In this document: positions 1-9,433 of the stretch, in pieces
How the letters are laid out: every line of letters starts with the position of its first letter
Position numbering within the stretch: position 1 is the stretch's first letter
Assembly (NCBI GenBank): GCA_001830045.1
Contig: MIDA01000020.1
Span: forward strand, 1 to 57,954
DNA from: Tenericutes bacterium RIFOXYA12_FULL_35_10
Lineage (GTDB): Bacteria > Bacillota_I > Bacilli_A > Acholeplasmatales > Acholeplasmataceae
Reading direction: 5' to 3'
Length of the DNA stretch: 57,954 nucleotides
The notes under the pieces: generated by a model
Seen by the model: the letters and a program-made list of their open reading frames with translations, nothing else
Database searches by the model: none
Told to the model about the DNA's origin: nothing
Translations under genes and position numbers: made by a program

Positions 1-34
1 TGTCATCAAATTTAAATTTAAATACTTTTTTCAT
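1..34 (-). CDS. start of an unidentified gene, cut by the window edge
   Basis: Eleven codons are visible (MKKVFKFKFDD), starting at the ATG at 34-32. A weak purine-rich ribosome site lies just upstream in a short palindrome, AGGTATACCT (35-44). An AT-rich stretch follows at about 50-75 that could hold the promoter. Nothing can be said about function. The palindrome resembles the AGGTAATACCT box in front of the sulfoquinovose cluster at 25142. Confidence 0.4.
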   Translation of the reverse strand, partial: MKKVFKFKFDD

Positions 35-105
35 AGGTATACCTCTATCTTTTTTTATACTTCTATTTTACCATAATGCAATCAAGGAAGAACATTTGGG
101 TTCGA

Positions 106-564
106 TTAGGCGGGTGAAACGAAAGTGCTAAAAAGAAGTCCTATCAAAATCAAGGGTATCGTCAGTACATCAAACACAGGAAAGATCCATTTTGAATAAC
201 GTTTATTAAGCATGGCATCTAAGGTATATGCAATTAAGTACCAGAAAACGAGAATTCCGTATGCTATAGGAAGTATCTCATGTCGTGGGAAACTGTAATA
301 ATAATCAATTTCGCCATTGACTAAATGCATACCTACACTGACATTAAATGATGTATAAAGTATAACTACAGTTATTGGAAAAAAGGGTATGATTGTTTTG
401 TGTTTGGGAAATAAGAACAGTGTAGCGATAAGTGCGGTGATGGTAAAAAATAAATATAACACAGGTTGAATCAATCCGATATAATCGATGTATAAGTTCG
501 TCATAAAGAGTAAAACTGTTTCTATTAAAATGATGATACAATAAATGATACTTTTAAGTTTCAT
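106..564 (-). CDS. small integral membrane protein, unknown function
   Basis: About 152 residues and almost entirely hydrophobic, with around five predicted membrane spans. I chose the ATG at 564 because a strong GAGGGGG ribosome site lies just upstream; the longer reading frame up to 603 adds 13 residues with no such site. No catalytic or binding motif is recognisable and I do not recognise a family. It stands alone between the left-edge gene and trhO, which has its own terminator. Confidence 0.6.
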   Translation of the reverse strand: MKLKSIIYCIIILIETVLLFMTNLYIDYIGLIQPVLYLFFTITALIATLFLFPKHKTIIPFFPITVVILYTSFNVSVGMHLVNGEIDYYYSFPRHEILPIAYGILVFWYLIAYTLDAMLNKRYSKWIFPVFDVLTIPLILIGLLFSTFVSPA

Positions 565-634
565 GACATCCCCCTCTTTGTGCCTGATATATATTTTCGT
601 CATTTGCTTATCTCATTATAGCATGATTAATCTA

Positions 635-671
635 TAAAAAAACCACCTTTATAACATCTCAAAAAGTGGTT
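635..671 (-). terminator. intrinsic terminator of trhO
   Basis: On the minus strand an AACCAC/GTGGTT stem with an AT-rich loop is followed by seven T residues. It lies 12 bases beyond the trhO stop codon. Confidence 0.8.
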
Positions 672-682
672 TTAATGATTCA

Positions 683-1627
683 TTACTGATAAAGTTTTGA
701 TACTCTTTCTTGGACTTCTTCTTTTGATAACTGATGCTTTTCAACATAACGGTTTCTTTCATGTAAACTACATTCAATTGTGCATCCACCTAAATGTTTA
801 TGCTCATTTTCCTCTGAAGTTAAGATCTGTTTATTGCAATCTGGATTTGCACAATTAATCTGTCTTTCACATGGACTACCATCAAAATGATCTTTTCCCA
901 CAATGACATGTTCAACGCGGTTAATGGGGACTTTTAACCTTTTATCAAAGACGTAACATTGTCCATCCCAAAGTTGCCCTTGAGCAACTTCGTCTTTGCC
1001 ATATGTGACAATACCACCTTTGAGTTGCCCAACATTCTCATAGCCTTCAGCCTTTAGGAATCCAGACATCTTCTCGCAGCGTATGCCGCCCGTACAATAC
1101 GTCAAGATATTCTTACCTTGCAAGATTTCTTTATTATCTTTGATCCACTGTGGGAGTTCTCTAAAGTTTCTGATATTAGGTTTAATCGCTCCTCTAAAAT
1201 GTCCTATCATATGTTCATAATCATTTCTCGCGTCGATGACAATGGTATTCTCATCTTGCATTCGTTTATAAAAATCTTTAGGTTCTACGTATTCACCTGT
1301 GAGTTTTTTAGGGTTAATATCTTCTTCTAAACTTAAATTGACAAGTTCTTTCTTAACTTTCACATGCATTTTGTCAAACGCATTTTCATCTGCTTCATCA
1401 ATTTTAAAAACAATCCCTTCAAATCTTGGATCTTCTTTTAAATAATTCATGTAGGCTTCAACGTCTTCTTTTAATCCAGATACCGTTCCGTTGATCCCCT
1501 CATGCGCAATGTATACTCTTCCTAAAAGGTTATGCTCGACACTAAATTGATGATGTTCATCGCGATAGTTTTCTAAATCTTCGATGGTTGTGTAATGATA
1601 ATATAAAATGACATAAAATGATTGCAT
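683..1627 (-). CDS. trhO: tRNA uridine(34) hydroxylase TrhO (rhodanese family)
   Basis: TrhO (formerly YceA) hydroxylates uridine 34 of tRNAs, producing 5-hydroxyuridine as the precursor of wobble modifications. The 314-residue protein has the family layout: an N-terminal acylphosphatase-like part ([13 protein letters not shown] start), a rhodanese domain with the active Cys at about 178 in [10 protein letters not shown], and a C-terminal Cys-rich tail ([13 protein letters not shown] and a later CTIEC). I start it at the ATG at 1627, preceded by AAAAGGAG; the 19 upstream in-frame residues to 1684 have no ribosome site and no family counterpart. It has its own terminator and looks monocistronic. 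Confidence 0.92.
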   Translation of the reverse strand: MQSFYVILYYHYTTIEDLENYRDEHHQFSVEHNLLGRVYIAHEGINGTVSGLKEDVEAYMNYLKEDPRFEGIVFKIDEADENAFDKMHVKVKKELVNLSLEEDINPKKLTGEYVEPKDFYKRMQDENTIVIDARNDYEHMIGHFRGAIKPNIRNFRELPQWIKDNKEILQGKNILTYCTGGIRCEKMSGFLKAEGYENVGQLKGGIVTYGKDEVAQGQLWDGQCYVFDKRLKVPINRVEHVIVGKDHFDGSPCERQINCANPDCNKQILTSEENEHKHLGGCTIECSLHERNRYVEKHQLSKEEVQERVSKLYQ

Positions 1628-1699
1628 GGTAAAACTCCTTTTCTTTACTACTACCATCTTAACGGAAAAGCGTGTTTCAATCAAAAGTTATGCTGTTAT

Positions 1700-1734
1700 T
1701 AAAAAAGAAATCCCTTCTCAAAAGAGAAAGGTTT
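1700..1734 (-). terminator. intrinsic terminator of the MerR gene
   Basis: On the minus strand CCTTTCTC pairs with GAGAAGGG around a TTTT loop, followed by a broken T run. It begins nine bases after the MerR stop. Confidence 0.75.
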
Positions 1735-1742
1735 CTGTTTGA

Positions 1743-2510
1743 TTAAATATCATTGATTAGATGTTCTTGAACGATGTTTTTCAGAAGTTCTGCAAGTCCG
1801 TCTTCGTGTTGGTCATAATACTTTTTAAAGCGTTCATCACTAACATACATATCGACTAAATTGTAGTGTGCTTCTTTGTTATAAGTTCCACCCCAAGACA
1901 TGGTTAACCATGTTTGATGGAGATTGAAAACTTCGTTTTTAAGTGTTTGATTCTTGGGATCTTTTTTGACTTGAATGAGTGTTTTGATAAGATCACTTGC
2001 GAGTTGATTCAGATAATCAAATTGTTCTTTGGTGAAGTTTTTGAATGCTTTTCTTGAAGATTCATACGCATCTTTACCCCATCTTTCAATGACTTCATCT
2101 TTATATAAAGCATCATTATCTGAAACCATTTTATTTTTTAACCCTTCAAACTTATCTTGATTTTTCATCTTTATTTCTCCTTTCATTTCTTTCATGGTGG
2201 TACTTACATTATGAATGAGGGCATCAATCTGTTTTTTCTTCGTTTCTAAAGATGATAAATGATCTTCTAACATGTGCATGCGTTTGGTAGAATCTATGTT
2301 TTTAATCATCTTTTTGATATGTTCAAGCTCAAATCCCATTTCTTTTAGAATTAAAATATGCTGAAGTTGATTAACCGATGTTTCATCATAGATTCGGTAG
2401 TTTGAGTCTTTGATTCTGATGGGTACCAATAATCCGATATCATCATAATGTCTTAATGTACGTGTACTAATGCCTGCTAGCTTGGCTAATTCGCTGATTT
2501 TATAATTCAT
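1743..2510 (-). CDS. MerR-family regulator with TipAS-like effector domain
   Basis: A 255-residue transcription activator. Residues 1-70 form the MerR winged helix (YKISELAKLAGISTRTLRHYDDIGLL), followed by a coiled-coil dimer helix at about 75-110. The C-terminal part (about 115-255) resembles the TipAS antibiotic-recognition domain. In that family the domain captures multidrug ligands, after which the regulator activates its own promoter. The promoter here (2529-2559) has the 19-bp spacer and dyad expected for MerR control. The neighbouring gene upstream is an MFS exporter, so a role in drug response is plausible; the ligand is unknown. Confidence 0.85.
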   Translation of the reverse strand: MNYKISELAKLAGISTRTLRHYDDIGLLVPIRIKDSNYRIYDETSVNQLQHILILKEMGFELEHIKKMIKNIDSTKRMHMLEDHLSSLETKKKQIDALIHNVSTTMKEMKGEIKMKNQDKFEGLKNKMVSDNDALYKDEVIERWGKDAYESSRKAFKNFTKEQFDYLNQLASDLIKTLIQVKKDPKNQTLKNEVFNLHQTWLTMSWGGTYNKEAHYNLVDMYVSDERFKKYYDQHEDGLAELLKNIVQEHLINDI

Positions 2511-2528
2511 ATTCTCACCACCATCATT

Positions 2529-2559
2529 AGTATAAACCTTGACGTTACGGTAATGTCAA
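2529..2559 (-). promoter_or_regulatory. MerR-type promoter with 19-bp spacer and operator
   Basis: On the minus strand, -35 TTGACA and -10 TATACT are separated by 19 bases instead of 17. The dyad TTGAC-RTTAC-G-GTAAY-GTCAA (2539-2559) fills the -35 and spacer. Over-long spacers with a central operator are the hallmark of promoters that MerR proteins activate by DNA distortion. It directly precedes the MerR gene, so autoactivation is the simplest reading. Confidence 0.85.
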
Positions 2560-2581
2560 TACTTATTGAATATATCATAAT

Positions 2582-2611
2582 AAAAAACTCTTCTATCACT
2601 GAGAAGAGTTT
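2582..2611 (-). terminator. intrinsic terminator of the MFS gene
   Basis: On the minus strand ACTCTTCTC and GAAGAGT flank a short loop, followed by a run of T. It separates the MFS gene from the MerR promoter, so the two genes are independent units. Confidence 0.8.
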
Positions 2612-2633
2612 AGTTTTCAATCCAATAATAAAA

Positions 2634-3869
2634 TCATTCTGTAACACTTTCAACACTTTGTTTGATAACAATACCTTCTTTGATCAACTTTCTATTAAAG
2701 AGTGGCACAATCGCAATCAATACCATTAAGATACCGCTGATAAAGATAATCGTCGAAATATCAACAAAGTCTGATAACGGACCAAAGACAAGCATACCCA
2801 TGGGTAAACTAATCGTATGAATCAATCCGAATACGGAAAATACGCGACCTATATATTTGGGATCAACTTTTTCTTGGATAAGCCCCACTAAGAGCGGATT
2901 GCTAATGGCAATAAATAAACCTACCCATGCCCAAAACCCAATATACACCCAAAAATTCAAAGGAACCCCTAATCCCATGGTACCTACACCAATGAGAATA
3001 TATGCGATAAAGAAAGTCTTAAGTCTATTTTTAAAACCACCTGATAAAGAGATGATCAATGATCCTAATAACATACCTGTACCAAATACAGCTTCTAAAA
3101 TGGATAATCTCCAAGGTTCAGCACCAAAGACTCTCGCTACTTGTAGATATGATAAAAATGAGGGAGCTGCAACAACAATCATAAAGATAAAACCAAATAA
3201 AATCATATTAAAAATAAGTGGGTGTTTAAATGTGTAATTTAATCCTTCTTTTATGTCTTTAAAGTAATCAATCACATCTTGATTCATCTCAGCTGCATGC
3301 TTCGGTAATTTCACTAAGAACACAAGAATGAGAACTGCAGCAACTGCTGTAATGATATCGATAAATAAAATGTACTCTAAAGGAAATAATGCCATAAGAA
3401 GTCCTGCAAGTAGTGGCATTAAGACCATAGATGTTGATTGTATCCCTTGAGCGATTCCTTGTACTTTAACCAAATATTCTTTGGGAACAATCTGTTGATA
3501 AACTGCTGATACAGCAGGTTGATGAACAGATTGACCAAACGCACGAATGATGGAAATAATAAAGATAATCCAAATATCTCTAATATCAAAAAAGAAGAGA
3601 ATCGCAATCACAAGTGTAACAAAAGCTATCGATAAATCAGCAACAATCATCAACATCTTACGATTTAACCTATCAGCCCAAACACCTGCAAAAGGTGCGA
3701 TAATCAATGAAGGTATAAATGTACATAACACCATAATAGTCATCATCACGCCTGATTGAGTGCTTAACGTAACATGCCAAAAAATGGCATACATGACAAG
3801 CATTGAACCGAGTAAGGATACGGTTTGGCTAATCATAAACTTGAGTACTGTCTTCTTCCACATTTCCAT
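2634..3869 (-). CDS. MFS drug exporter (DHA3/macrolide-efflux type)
   Basis: A 411-residue major facilitator with 12 predicted spans. The loop 2-3 signature reads GVWADRLNRK at about residue 62, typical of DHA3 multidrug or macrolide exporters. It starts after a good AAGGAGATTAG ribosome site. It has its own terminator and lies directly upstream of the TipA-like MerR gene, which suggests a drug-response pair even though the genes are separately transcribed. The substrate cannot be read from the sequence. Confidence 0.82.
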   Translation of the reverse strand: MEMWKKTVLKFMISQTVSLLGSMLVMYAIFWHVTLSTQSGVMMTIMVLCTFIPSLIIAPFAGVWADRLNRKMLMIVADLSIAFVTLVIAILFFFDIRDIWIIFIISIIRAFGQSVHQPAVSAVYQQIVPKEYLVKVQGIAQGIQSTSMVLMPLLAGLLMALFPLEYILFIDIITAVAAVLILVFLVKLPKHAAEMNQDVIDYFKDIKEGLNYTFKHPLIFNMILFGFIFMIVVAAPSFLSYLQVARVFGAEPWRLSILEAVFGTGMLLGSLIISLSGGFKNRLKTFFIAYILIGVGTMGLGVPLNFWVYIGFWAWVGLFIAISNPLLVGLIQEKVDPKYIGRVFSVFGLIHTISLPMGMLVFGPLSDFVDISTIIFISGILMVLIAIVPLFNRKLIKEGIVIKQSVESVTE

Positions 3870-3979
3870 TTTCTAATCTCCTTGAAATCTCATAGCATCC
3901 ATTATATGCGAATTAAAAAATGTTGTAAATAGATACGAATTATTCCTTCAATAATAAAACAATGTATACGAATGGAAAG

Positions 3980-4016
3980 AAAAAACACATGATCTAAAAT
4001 AGAAATCATGTGTTTT
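3980..4016 (-). terminator. intrinsic terminator of pepO
   Basis: On the minus strand ACACATGAT pairs with ATCATGTGT around an 11-base loop, followed by TTTTTT. Confidence 0.85.
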
Positions 4017-4038
4017 AAATGTTTGTCTTATGTGGTCC

Positions 4039-5940
4039 TTACCAAATACTAACCATTTTTTCTTTGGGTAAATACATCTTGTCTTCAGAACTTACTTGAT
4101 AAAACTCTTGGAATTCAGGTAAGTTACTTAACTGCATGTTTGCTCTTAAAATAGATGGACCGTGTACATCAACTCTTAAGAGTAATTGACTGTATTGTAG
4201 CGAAGATTTATTACGCCATACACGTGCCCAATTCTGAAAGAACTCATCAAGGCTATGATGGTTACCCTTTCTACTTGCTTCAAGTGCACATCTGAGTCCA
4301 CCGCTATCAGCGATGTTTTCAGACACGGTTAATGTTCCGTTACATGGACCAAATCCGGTTTCAACACCATCAAATAAGGTGATCATATCTTTTGCTTTTT
4401 GATTAAATGCTTCTAGATCTGATTCAGTCCACCAGTTATTGAGTGATCCTGTTTCATCAAATTTTGCACCATTGTTATCAAACGCATGTGAAATTTCATG
4501 AGCCATGACTGCACCAATACCACCATAGTTTTCTGATGGTGTTTGATCTAAGCTATAATATGGTCTTTGAAGAATGGCTGCTGGGAAGACGATTTGGTTA
4601 TTCGTTGGACTGTAATAAGCATTCACCATGCTTGCTGGCATACCCCAAATATTTTTATTTGGAGCCTTATTATATTTATTAAAATCATATTCAGTCAGAA
4701 TTCTTGTTACTGCAAGTTTTTCTTGAATGAGATCTGAACCTTGTTCGTAACCTTTGATTTCAAACTGATTATAATAAGGAGGAAGTTCATCAGGATAACC
4801 AACATGAACAGTTAATGTTGATAACTTCTTAATTGCTTTTTCCTTTGTCTTTTCATTAAGCCATGTGTTATTGGTAATACGTTCTTTATAGACATCAATC
4901 ATTTCAAAAACCATGGTTTTTACATCTTGTTTTGCAACTGGTCCAAAATAGTTTTCACCATAGTATAAACCAACGATTTGGCTAAAACGATTGTATGCTT
5001 GATAGAATGCGAACTTTTCTTTGCTTTGTGCTTCTTTTGTACCAGAGAGTGCGCGTCTAAATGCACCACCAGCAACTCTGATTTCATCGGTTAAATCAGA
5101 TGAGAATCTGAAGACATTTGAAATGATCATCCATGATTTAATCAATTCAAAATTATTATCATTGATGATGTTATCAAATGCATTGATAAAATCGAGATTA
5201 GTAATAATCAGTTGATCAATAGGCTGCTTAACTAATGTTTCAGCATGTTTGATTAGATTAAAGTTTGTCGTGAGTTTTAACACTTCTTCTTTAGTAAGTG
5301 GGTTATACATCTTCACATAATCTGCTTTTTCAACACTTGATTTTGTAACTGGTACGAGCAGTTCATCAAATGCTAACGCATCTGATAATAACTTTGTTGA
5401 TTCTTCTTCAGAAAAACCGAACAATGTTAACAGTTGTTTCGTTGATTGACTAAATAAACCAATCATTTGTGCTTTTGTCTTTTCATCTTTGTAGTAACTT
5501 GTATCGGGTAAGAAAAGATTGGATGCACCAAAATAGAGAACTTGATTATTACTGTTCATGAAATCTTGCATCACAGCAAACCCAAAGGGCGTTTCTATGG
5601 ATTCAAGTGTTAAATCAACGAAAGCTTGATCTAATTCTTTAAGACTTGTAAGCTTGTTGATTTTGTTTAAGATCACTTCAAATGGTTTTGTCCCAAGTTC
5701 ATTACGTTTATCAAAATCTTTTGTCATTTGATAAAGTATAATGAATTTTTTTAGGTTGTCATTGAGATTTGATGGATCTTTTTCCCACGTTGATGTTAAA
5801 TCCATTAACGTTTTTTCGATACCTAAATGTAGTTCTAAAAATGCTGATATGGAAGGTTGATCTCCTGGAATAACTGCTTGATCGAGCCACTCCCCATTTA
5901 CTGCTTCAAAAAAGTTTGTTTTAATGAGTTCTTTTTTCAT
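4039..5940 (-). CDS. pepO: M13-family zinc endopeptidase (PepO/neprilysin-like)
   Basis: A 633-residue metallopeptidase. The zinc motif HEISH is near residue 480 (AHEISHAFDNNG), with the third zinc ligand in ENIADSGG about 60 residues later and the family NAYYSPTNN motif before the active site. No signal peptide is visible, so it should be a cytoplasmic oligopeptidase like lactobacterial PepO. It starts after AAAAGAGGTG. It lies 85 bp downstream of the GH31 gene; no terminator is obvious between them, so read-through from the sugar unit is possible, but the functions are unrelated. Confidence 0.92.
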   Translation of the reverse strand: MKKELIKTNFFEAVNGEWLDQAVIPGDQPSISAFLELHLGIEKTLMDLTSTWEKDPSNLNDNLKKFIILYQMTKDFDKRNELGTKPFEVILNKINKLTSLKELDQAFVDLTLESIETPFGFAVMQDFMNSNNQVLYFGASNLFLPDTSYYKDEKTKAQMIGLFSQSTKQLLTLFGFSEEESTKLLSDALAFDELLVPVTKSSVEKADYVKMYNPLTKEEVLKLTTNFNLIKHAETLVKQPIDQLIITNLDFINAFDNIINDNNFELIKSWMIISNVFRFSSDLTDEIRVAGGAFRRALSGTKEAQSKEKFAFYQAYNRFSQIVGLYYGENYFGPVAKQDVKTMVFEMIDVYKERITNNTWLNEKTKEKAIKKLSTLTVHVGYPDELPPYYNQFEIKGYEQGSDLIQEKLAVTRILTEYDFNKYNKAPNKNIWGMPASMVNAYYSPTNNQIVFPAAILQRPYYSLDQTPSENYGGIGAVMAHEISHAFDNNGAKFDETGSLNNWWTESDLEAFNQKAKDMITLFDGVETGFGPCNGTLTVSENIADSGGLRCALEASRKGNHHSLDEFFQNWARVWRNKSSLQYSQLLLRVDVHGPSILRANMQLSNLPEFQEFYQVSSEDKMYLPKEKMVSIW

Positions 5941-6025
5941 ACGTTCACCTCTTTTATTATTGTAACATCTTTTATTTAATCTTCAAACTATGTGGTTTTA
6001 CCCATAATTTATAATGATTTAATTT

Positions 6026-7966
6026 CTATTTCAATTGTTGAAAGAGTTCACGAAACTCGCTTTTCTCTTTATAAAATGCGATTGGCATACCGAGAGGTGT
6101 ATTCACTTCATGTGTTCCCCCATCAAAATGTGTGTTCGTCACACATTGTCGCCATGATCCCTCAGGTAGTCTCACAATCATTTTCGTTGTATCCTTATTT
6201 AAAACGGGATAACAAATAAGATCTTTTCCATACATATACGCATAAGATTCTTCAAATGCCCATGCTTCATCTATATGATAAAAAAGTGGACGAATCAAAG
6301 GATAACCAAAATCATGATATTCCTTAAGGATGCTTTGATGATAAGGAGTAAGCATCATAAACATTTGACTCAATCTCTTCATATGCATCAGTGTATCTTC
6401 ATCATGACTAAACTGAACATTTTTTGTTGGCTGATTACCTTCATGAAAACGAAAGATAGGTGAGAATACATTCATTTCAGCCCAACGTATCAAGAGCTCT
6501 TTTGAACGTTTCATATGAAGAATGGTTGTATAACCGCCAATGTCTGAATGTGTAACACCAATTCCTGATGTCGCTAAAGAAAGTGCAGATACGATTGCTG
6601 AGGGTAAGCCATCTTCTTTTGAAAAGTCGACGTGTTGATCTCCTGCCCAAAGGGATGGCGCATACTTAGCAGTATCTTTAAATCCTGCTCTGACAAAAAA
6701 GAAAAGTTCATTTTCTTTGTCTGATTCAACAATAGCTTCATGATTAAGCTTCGCCCATAAGACTGGCCAAAGATTGTGAACCTGTTCAGGATGTCCTTCA
6801 TGAATTACTGAATCTGTTGGTAAATATTCACCAAAATCAGCCATCCACCCGTTCATTCCAAGATCAATCATTTCTCTTTTAATGACTTCTTTATACCATT
6901 GATAAGCTTTAGGATAAGTTAAGTCTACAATACCTGCTTGAAATGTCGTGGACTGTATATGATAAATGCCACCTTGTTTTGTTTTAACAAGATAGTCTAA
7001 CGCTTTCGCTTCACGATAAAGTCTTGTATCCTCTTTTAAAAATGTATTGATGTACCCTAAAAATGCAATGTTTTGATCATTTAAATCTTTGATTGTTTCT
7101 TTAAGATTTGGATATAGTTCTTCATCGGTCTGCCAGTTCCAATAAACCTGATAACCAAAAGATGTGATGATATTTCCAGACCAATCTTGAGACCAGACAC
7201 CAGCCAGTGGTATCTGATTTTCTTTTGCAATCTTAACGTTATTTAAAAGAGCATCCTTGCCCCCTTGAGAAGCGATAATCGCTCCATTTGTGATCCAATC
7301 TGGTAATTTAGGTTGAATGCCAATCCACTTAGAAAACAGTCCGGAAAGTTCTAAAAATGACTCATGGTGGAAAAAATGAATGTCTTTGGGAATACTTCTA
7401 AATCGATGAACGGTTTGATTTTCTTTAAAGTGGTAGGTTTGATACGAATCACACACGGCATGAAAAAGATAACCTTGACTTGACATATACGTGGGTTGCG
7501 CATAATACGTTTGTTGATCTTTCCATGGGCTTTGATGATTCGGATGAATACCAAAAAACTTTTCTCTTAAAAATTTTTTGACTAACTTCTTAACAGAATG
7601 ATGTTCACTTACCCAAATAGTGACTTTCTTTTTCTTTAAATCAAAAGATGCGAACTGTTCACCACATCCATAGATATGTTCATCTGAGGTCGTTGTCGTG
7701 ATAAATTCAAAGCGGGTAAAGTCAGATTGATTCATCAAATGAAGAATTGTATGATGGTCTTTTTCCTCAGGTTTAACACCAATCATTTGATGATCATATG
7801 AATACCAATAAATCCCTTCATCTTCGTGATGAAAGGATAGATTTTCCCATGCTTTAATGTGATCTTTTGTTTTAAACGTTCCACGTGACATGGCATAACT
7901 TGCATGCCCATAAGAAGCACGCATCTTAAGCGATGTGTAATCGCCTATGAGCTTATCCATGTTCAT
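6026..7966 (-). CDS. GH31 glycosidase, sulfoquinovosidase-like with altered sulfonate pocket
   Basis: A 646-residue GH31 enzyme of the YihQ branch: catalytic nucleophile Asp in WMADFGEYLPTD (about 377), acid/base Asp in LWAGDQ, and SDIGGY. E. coli YihQ binds the SQ sulfonate with Q262, Q288, R301, W304 and Y508. By spacing, four of these are present here (Q234, Q260, W276 and the Tyr of SDIGGY), but the Arg position is Gln (Q273, in GYQVYW). The start at 7966 forms an ATGA overlap with the symporter stop and follows GGGGA; an in-frame ATG at 7981 lacks a ribosome site. It probably acts on a related glycoside; the altered pocket makes plain SQ uncertain. Confidence 0.85.
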   Translation of the reverse strand: MNMDKLIGDYTSLKMRASYGHASYAMSRGTFKTKDHIKAWENLSFHHEDEGIYWYSYDHQMIGVKPEEKDHHTILHLMNQSDFTRFEFITTTTSDEHIYGCGEQFASFDLKKKKVTIWVSEHHSVKKLVKKFLREKFFGIHPNHQSPWKDQQTYYAQPTYMSSQGYLFHAVCDSYQTYHFKENQTVHRFRSIPKDIHFFHHESFLELSGLFSKWIGIQPKLPDWITNGAIIASQGGKDALLNNVKIAKENQIPLAGVWSQDWSGNIITSFGYQVYWNWQTDEELYPNLKETIKDLNDQNIAFLGYINTFLKEDTRLYREAKALDYLVKTKQGGIYHIQSTTFQAGIVDLTYPKAYQWYKEVIKREMIDLGMNGWMADFGEYLPTDSVIHEGHPEQVHNLWPVLWAKLNHEAIVESDKENELFFFVRAGFKDTAKYAPSLWAGDQHVDFSKEDGLPSAIVSALSLATSGIGVTHSDIGGYTTILHMKRSKELLIRWAEMNVFSPIFRFHEGNQPTKNVQFSHDEDTLMHMKRLSQMFMMLTPYHQSILKEYHDFGYPLIRPLFYHIDEAWAFEESYAYMYGKDLICYPVLNKDTTKMIVRLPEGSWRQCVTNTHFDGGTHEVNTPLGMPIAFYKEKSEFRELFQQLK

Positions 7967-9420
7967 GGTTTTTGTCCCCATAACTGATCATAGCTATAAC
8001 CGGTAACAACTTCACAAACACGCTTCTCTTCTTCTGTTGTCAAACTGTCGTCTAAACCTTTTCTTCTCTGTATTTCTTTTTTAATGATATCAAATTCCTT
8101 TTTATTTAAAGGATAACGATATGTCACATATAGAGCACCAATCATGAAAAGTGTTGGTAACAAAATAAACGCATACTTAATGCCTTCAATCGTTAAGTTA
8201 CTTTGAACACCACTGATATCCTCTATACCTTTATCATAACCGATGAGTGTTAACAAAACACCCACAATACCAAATGCGATCCCATTGGCTATTTTTCTCG
8301 TGAACGTTGCCATACCTGAATAAATACCAGGTCTTCGTTGACCAGAAATAAGTTCATCAACATCGGTTAAATCAGGAAGAATAGCAAACGCAGTCACTGA
8401 AGATGCTGCAGTTCCAAACCCTGAAATAAAGGATGCAATGAAGATTGGAAGAATCGGAGCTCCTTGATATGCAAAGAATAACATGGATAATGTCGCGATA
8501 ATACGAATGGGAAATCCATATAGAATAGGAACTCTCTTTGATGTCTTTGATAAGATAAACTGAAATAAAAACATCGCTAAGATTTGTGAACCTAAAACAC
8601 CTGACATAATAAACGTGTATTGATTGCTTTGACCTAAAACATCACGCAAAAAATAAATAAAGAGAATCATCACGAAATCTGCAGATCCTTGACCTAAAAG
8701 AAATATACCTAAAAAGTATTGAAAAGACTTATTTTTATAAACTGTTCCAGATTCTTTAACAAACTGACCAAACGAAAAGGTTGGTATCACTTTATCATTT
8801 GGTTTTTCCCATGTCTTAAAGAATGTAAAAAGAATGGATAATAAGAAAATAAAGCCAAAGATGATGCCCATCACTAAGTATCCTTGTGAAGTATTACTTT
8901 CACCAACGCGTGAAATGATCATATTCGGTAACAATCCAGCAATAATCGCCGATGCTGCAGAGAAGATCATCCGGATACCGGTGTATTGTCCTCTTAAGTG
9001 ATAATCATCGATCATTTCTGGAAGTAATGCATTATATGGAATCATAACGATGGTGAAGCCTGTTGAAAAGAGTAAGAATGTCACTAAATAAAAGATATAT
9101 GTCCAAAAGAGTGGTCCTGTGAGTGAAACCCAGAGGAGAGCAAATGTCATTGAGCCAATAAAGCTTCCAATCAAGAGGTAAAACCGTTTAGACCCAAACT
9201 TATGTTTGGTACGATCAACAATGGTTCCCATAATTGGATCTGAGATCGCATCCCATATTTTACCGATTAAAGGAATGGTACCAGCAAGGATTGCTGGAAT
9301 ACCCAGACTTGTTAAAAACTCTAAATAAAAAATGGAGACAATAAGAAAAGTACCTCCACCAAACATATCAGCTGCACCATAGGCAATTTTTGAGGTAAGT
9401 CGTTTTTCTAAAGGTTTCAT
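7963..9420 (-). CDS. GPH-type sugar symporter (MelB/YihO-like MFS)
   Basis: A 485-residue glycoside-pentoside-hexuronide family transporter with 12 membrane spans. Family features include GTFLIVSIFYLEFL in span 1 and DPIMGTIVDRTKHKFGSKR in loop 2-3. YihO/YihP of E. coli, which serve SQ and its glycosides, belong to this family. It is translationally coupled to the divergent GH31 (ATGA overlap) and 13 bp downstream of a GntR gene, so these form one unit: import plus hydrolysis of a glycoside under GntR control. It starts after AAGGAGACTGT. The substrate is inferred from context only. Confidence 0.85.
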   Translation of the reverse strand: MKPLEKRLTSKIAYGAADMFGGGTFLIVSIFYLEFLTSLGIPAILAGTIPLIGKIWDAISDPIMGTIVDRTKHKFGSKRFYLLIGSFIGSMTFALLWVSLTGPLFWTYIFYLVTFLLFSTGFTIVMIPYNALLPEMIDDYHLRGQYTGIRMIFSAASAIIAGLLPNMIISRVGESNTSQGYLVMGIIFGFIFLLSILFTFFKTWEKPNDKVIPTFSFGQFVKESGTVYKNKSFQYFLGIFLLGQGSADFVMILFIYFLRDVLGQSNQYTFIMSGVLGSQILAMFLFQFILSKTSKRVPILYGFPIRIIATLSMLFFAYQGAPILPIFIASFISGFGTAASSVTAFAILPDLTDVDELISGQRRPGIYSGMATFTRKIANGIAFGIVGVLLTLIGYDKGIEDISGVQSNLTIEGIKYAFILLPTLFMIGALYVTYRYPLNKKEFDIIKKEIQRRKGLDDSLTTEEEKRVCEVVTGYSYDQLWGQKP

Positions 9421-9433
9421 ACAGTCTCCTTAC

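Noticed and set aside
2857-3237. Plus-strand frame of 126 codons within the MFS gene
   Set aside because: Antisense shadow of a conserved transporter, with low-complexity composition.
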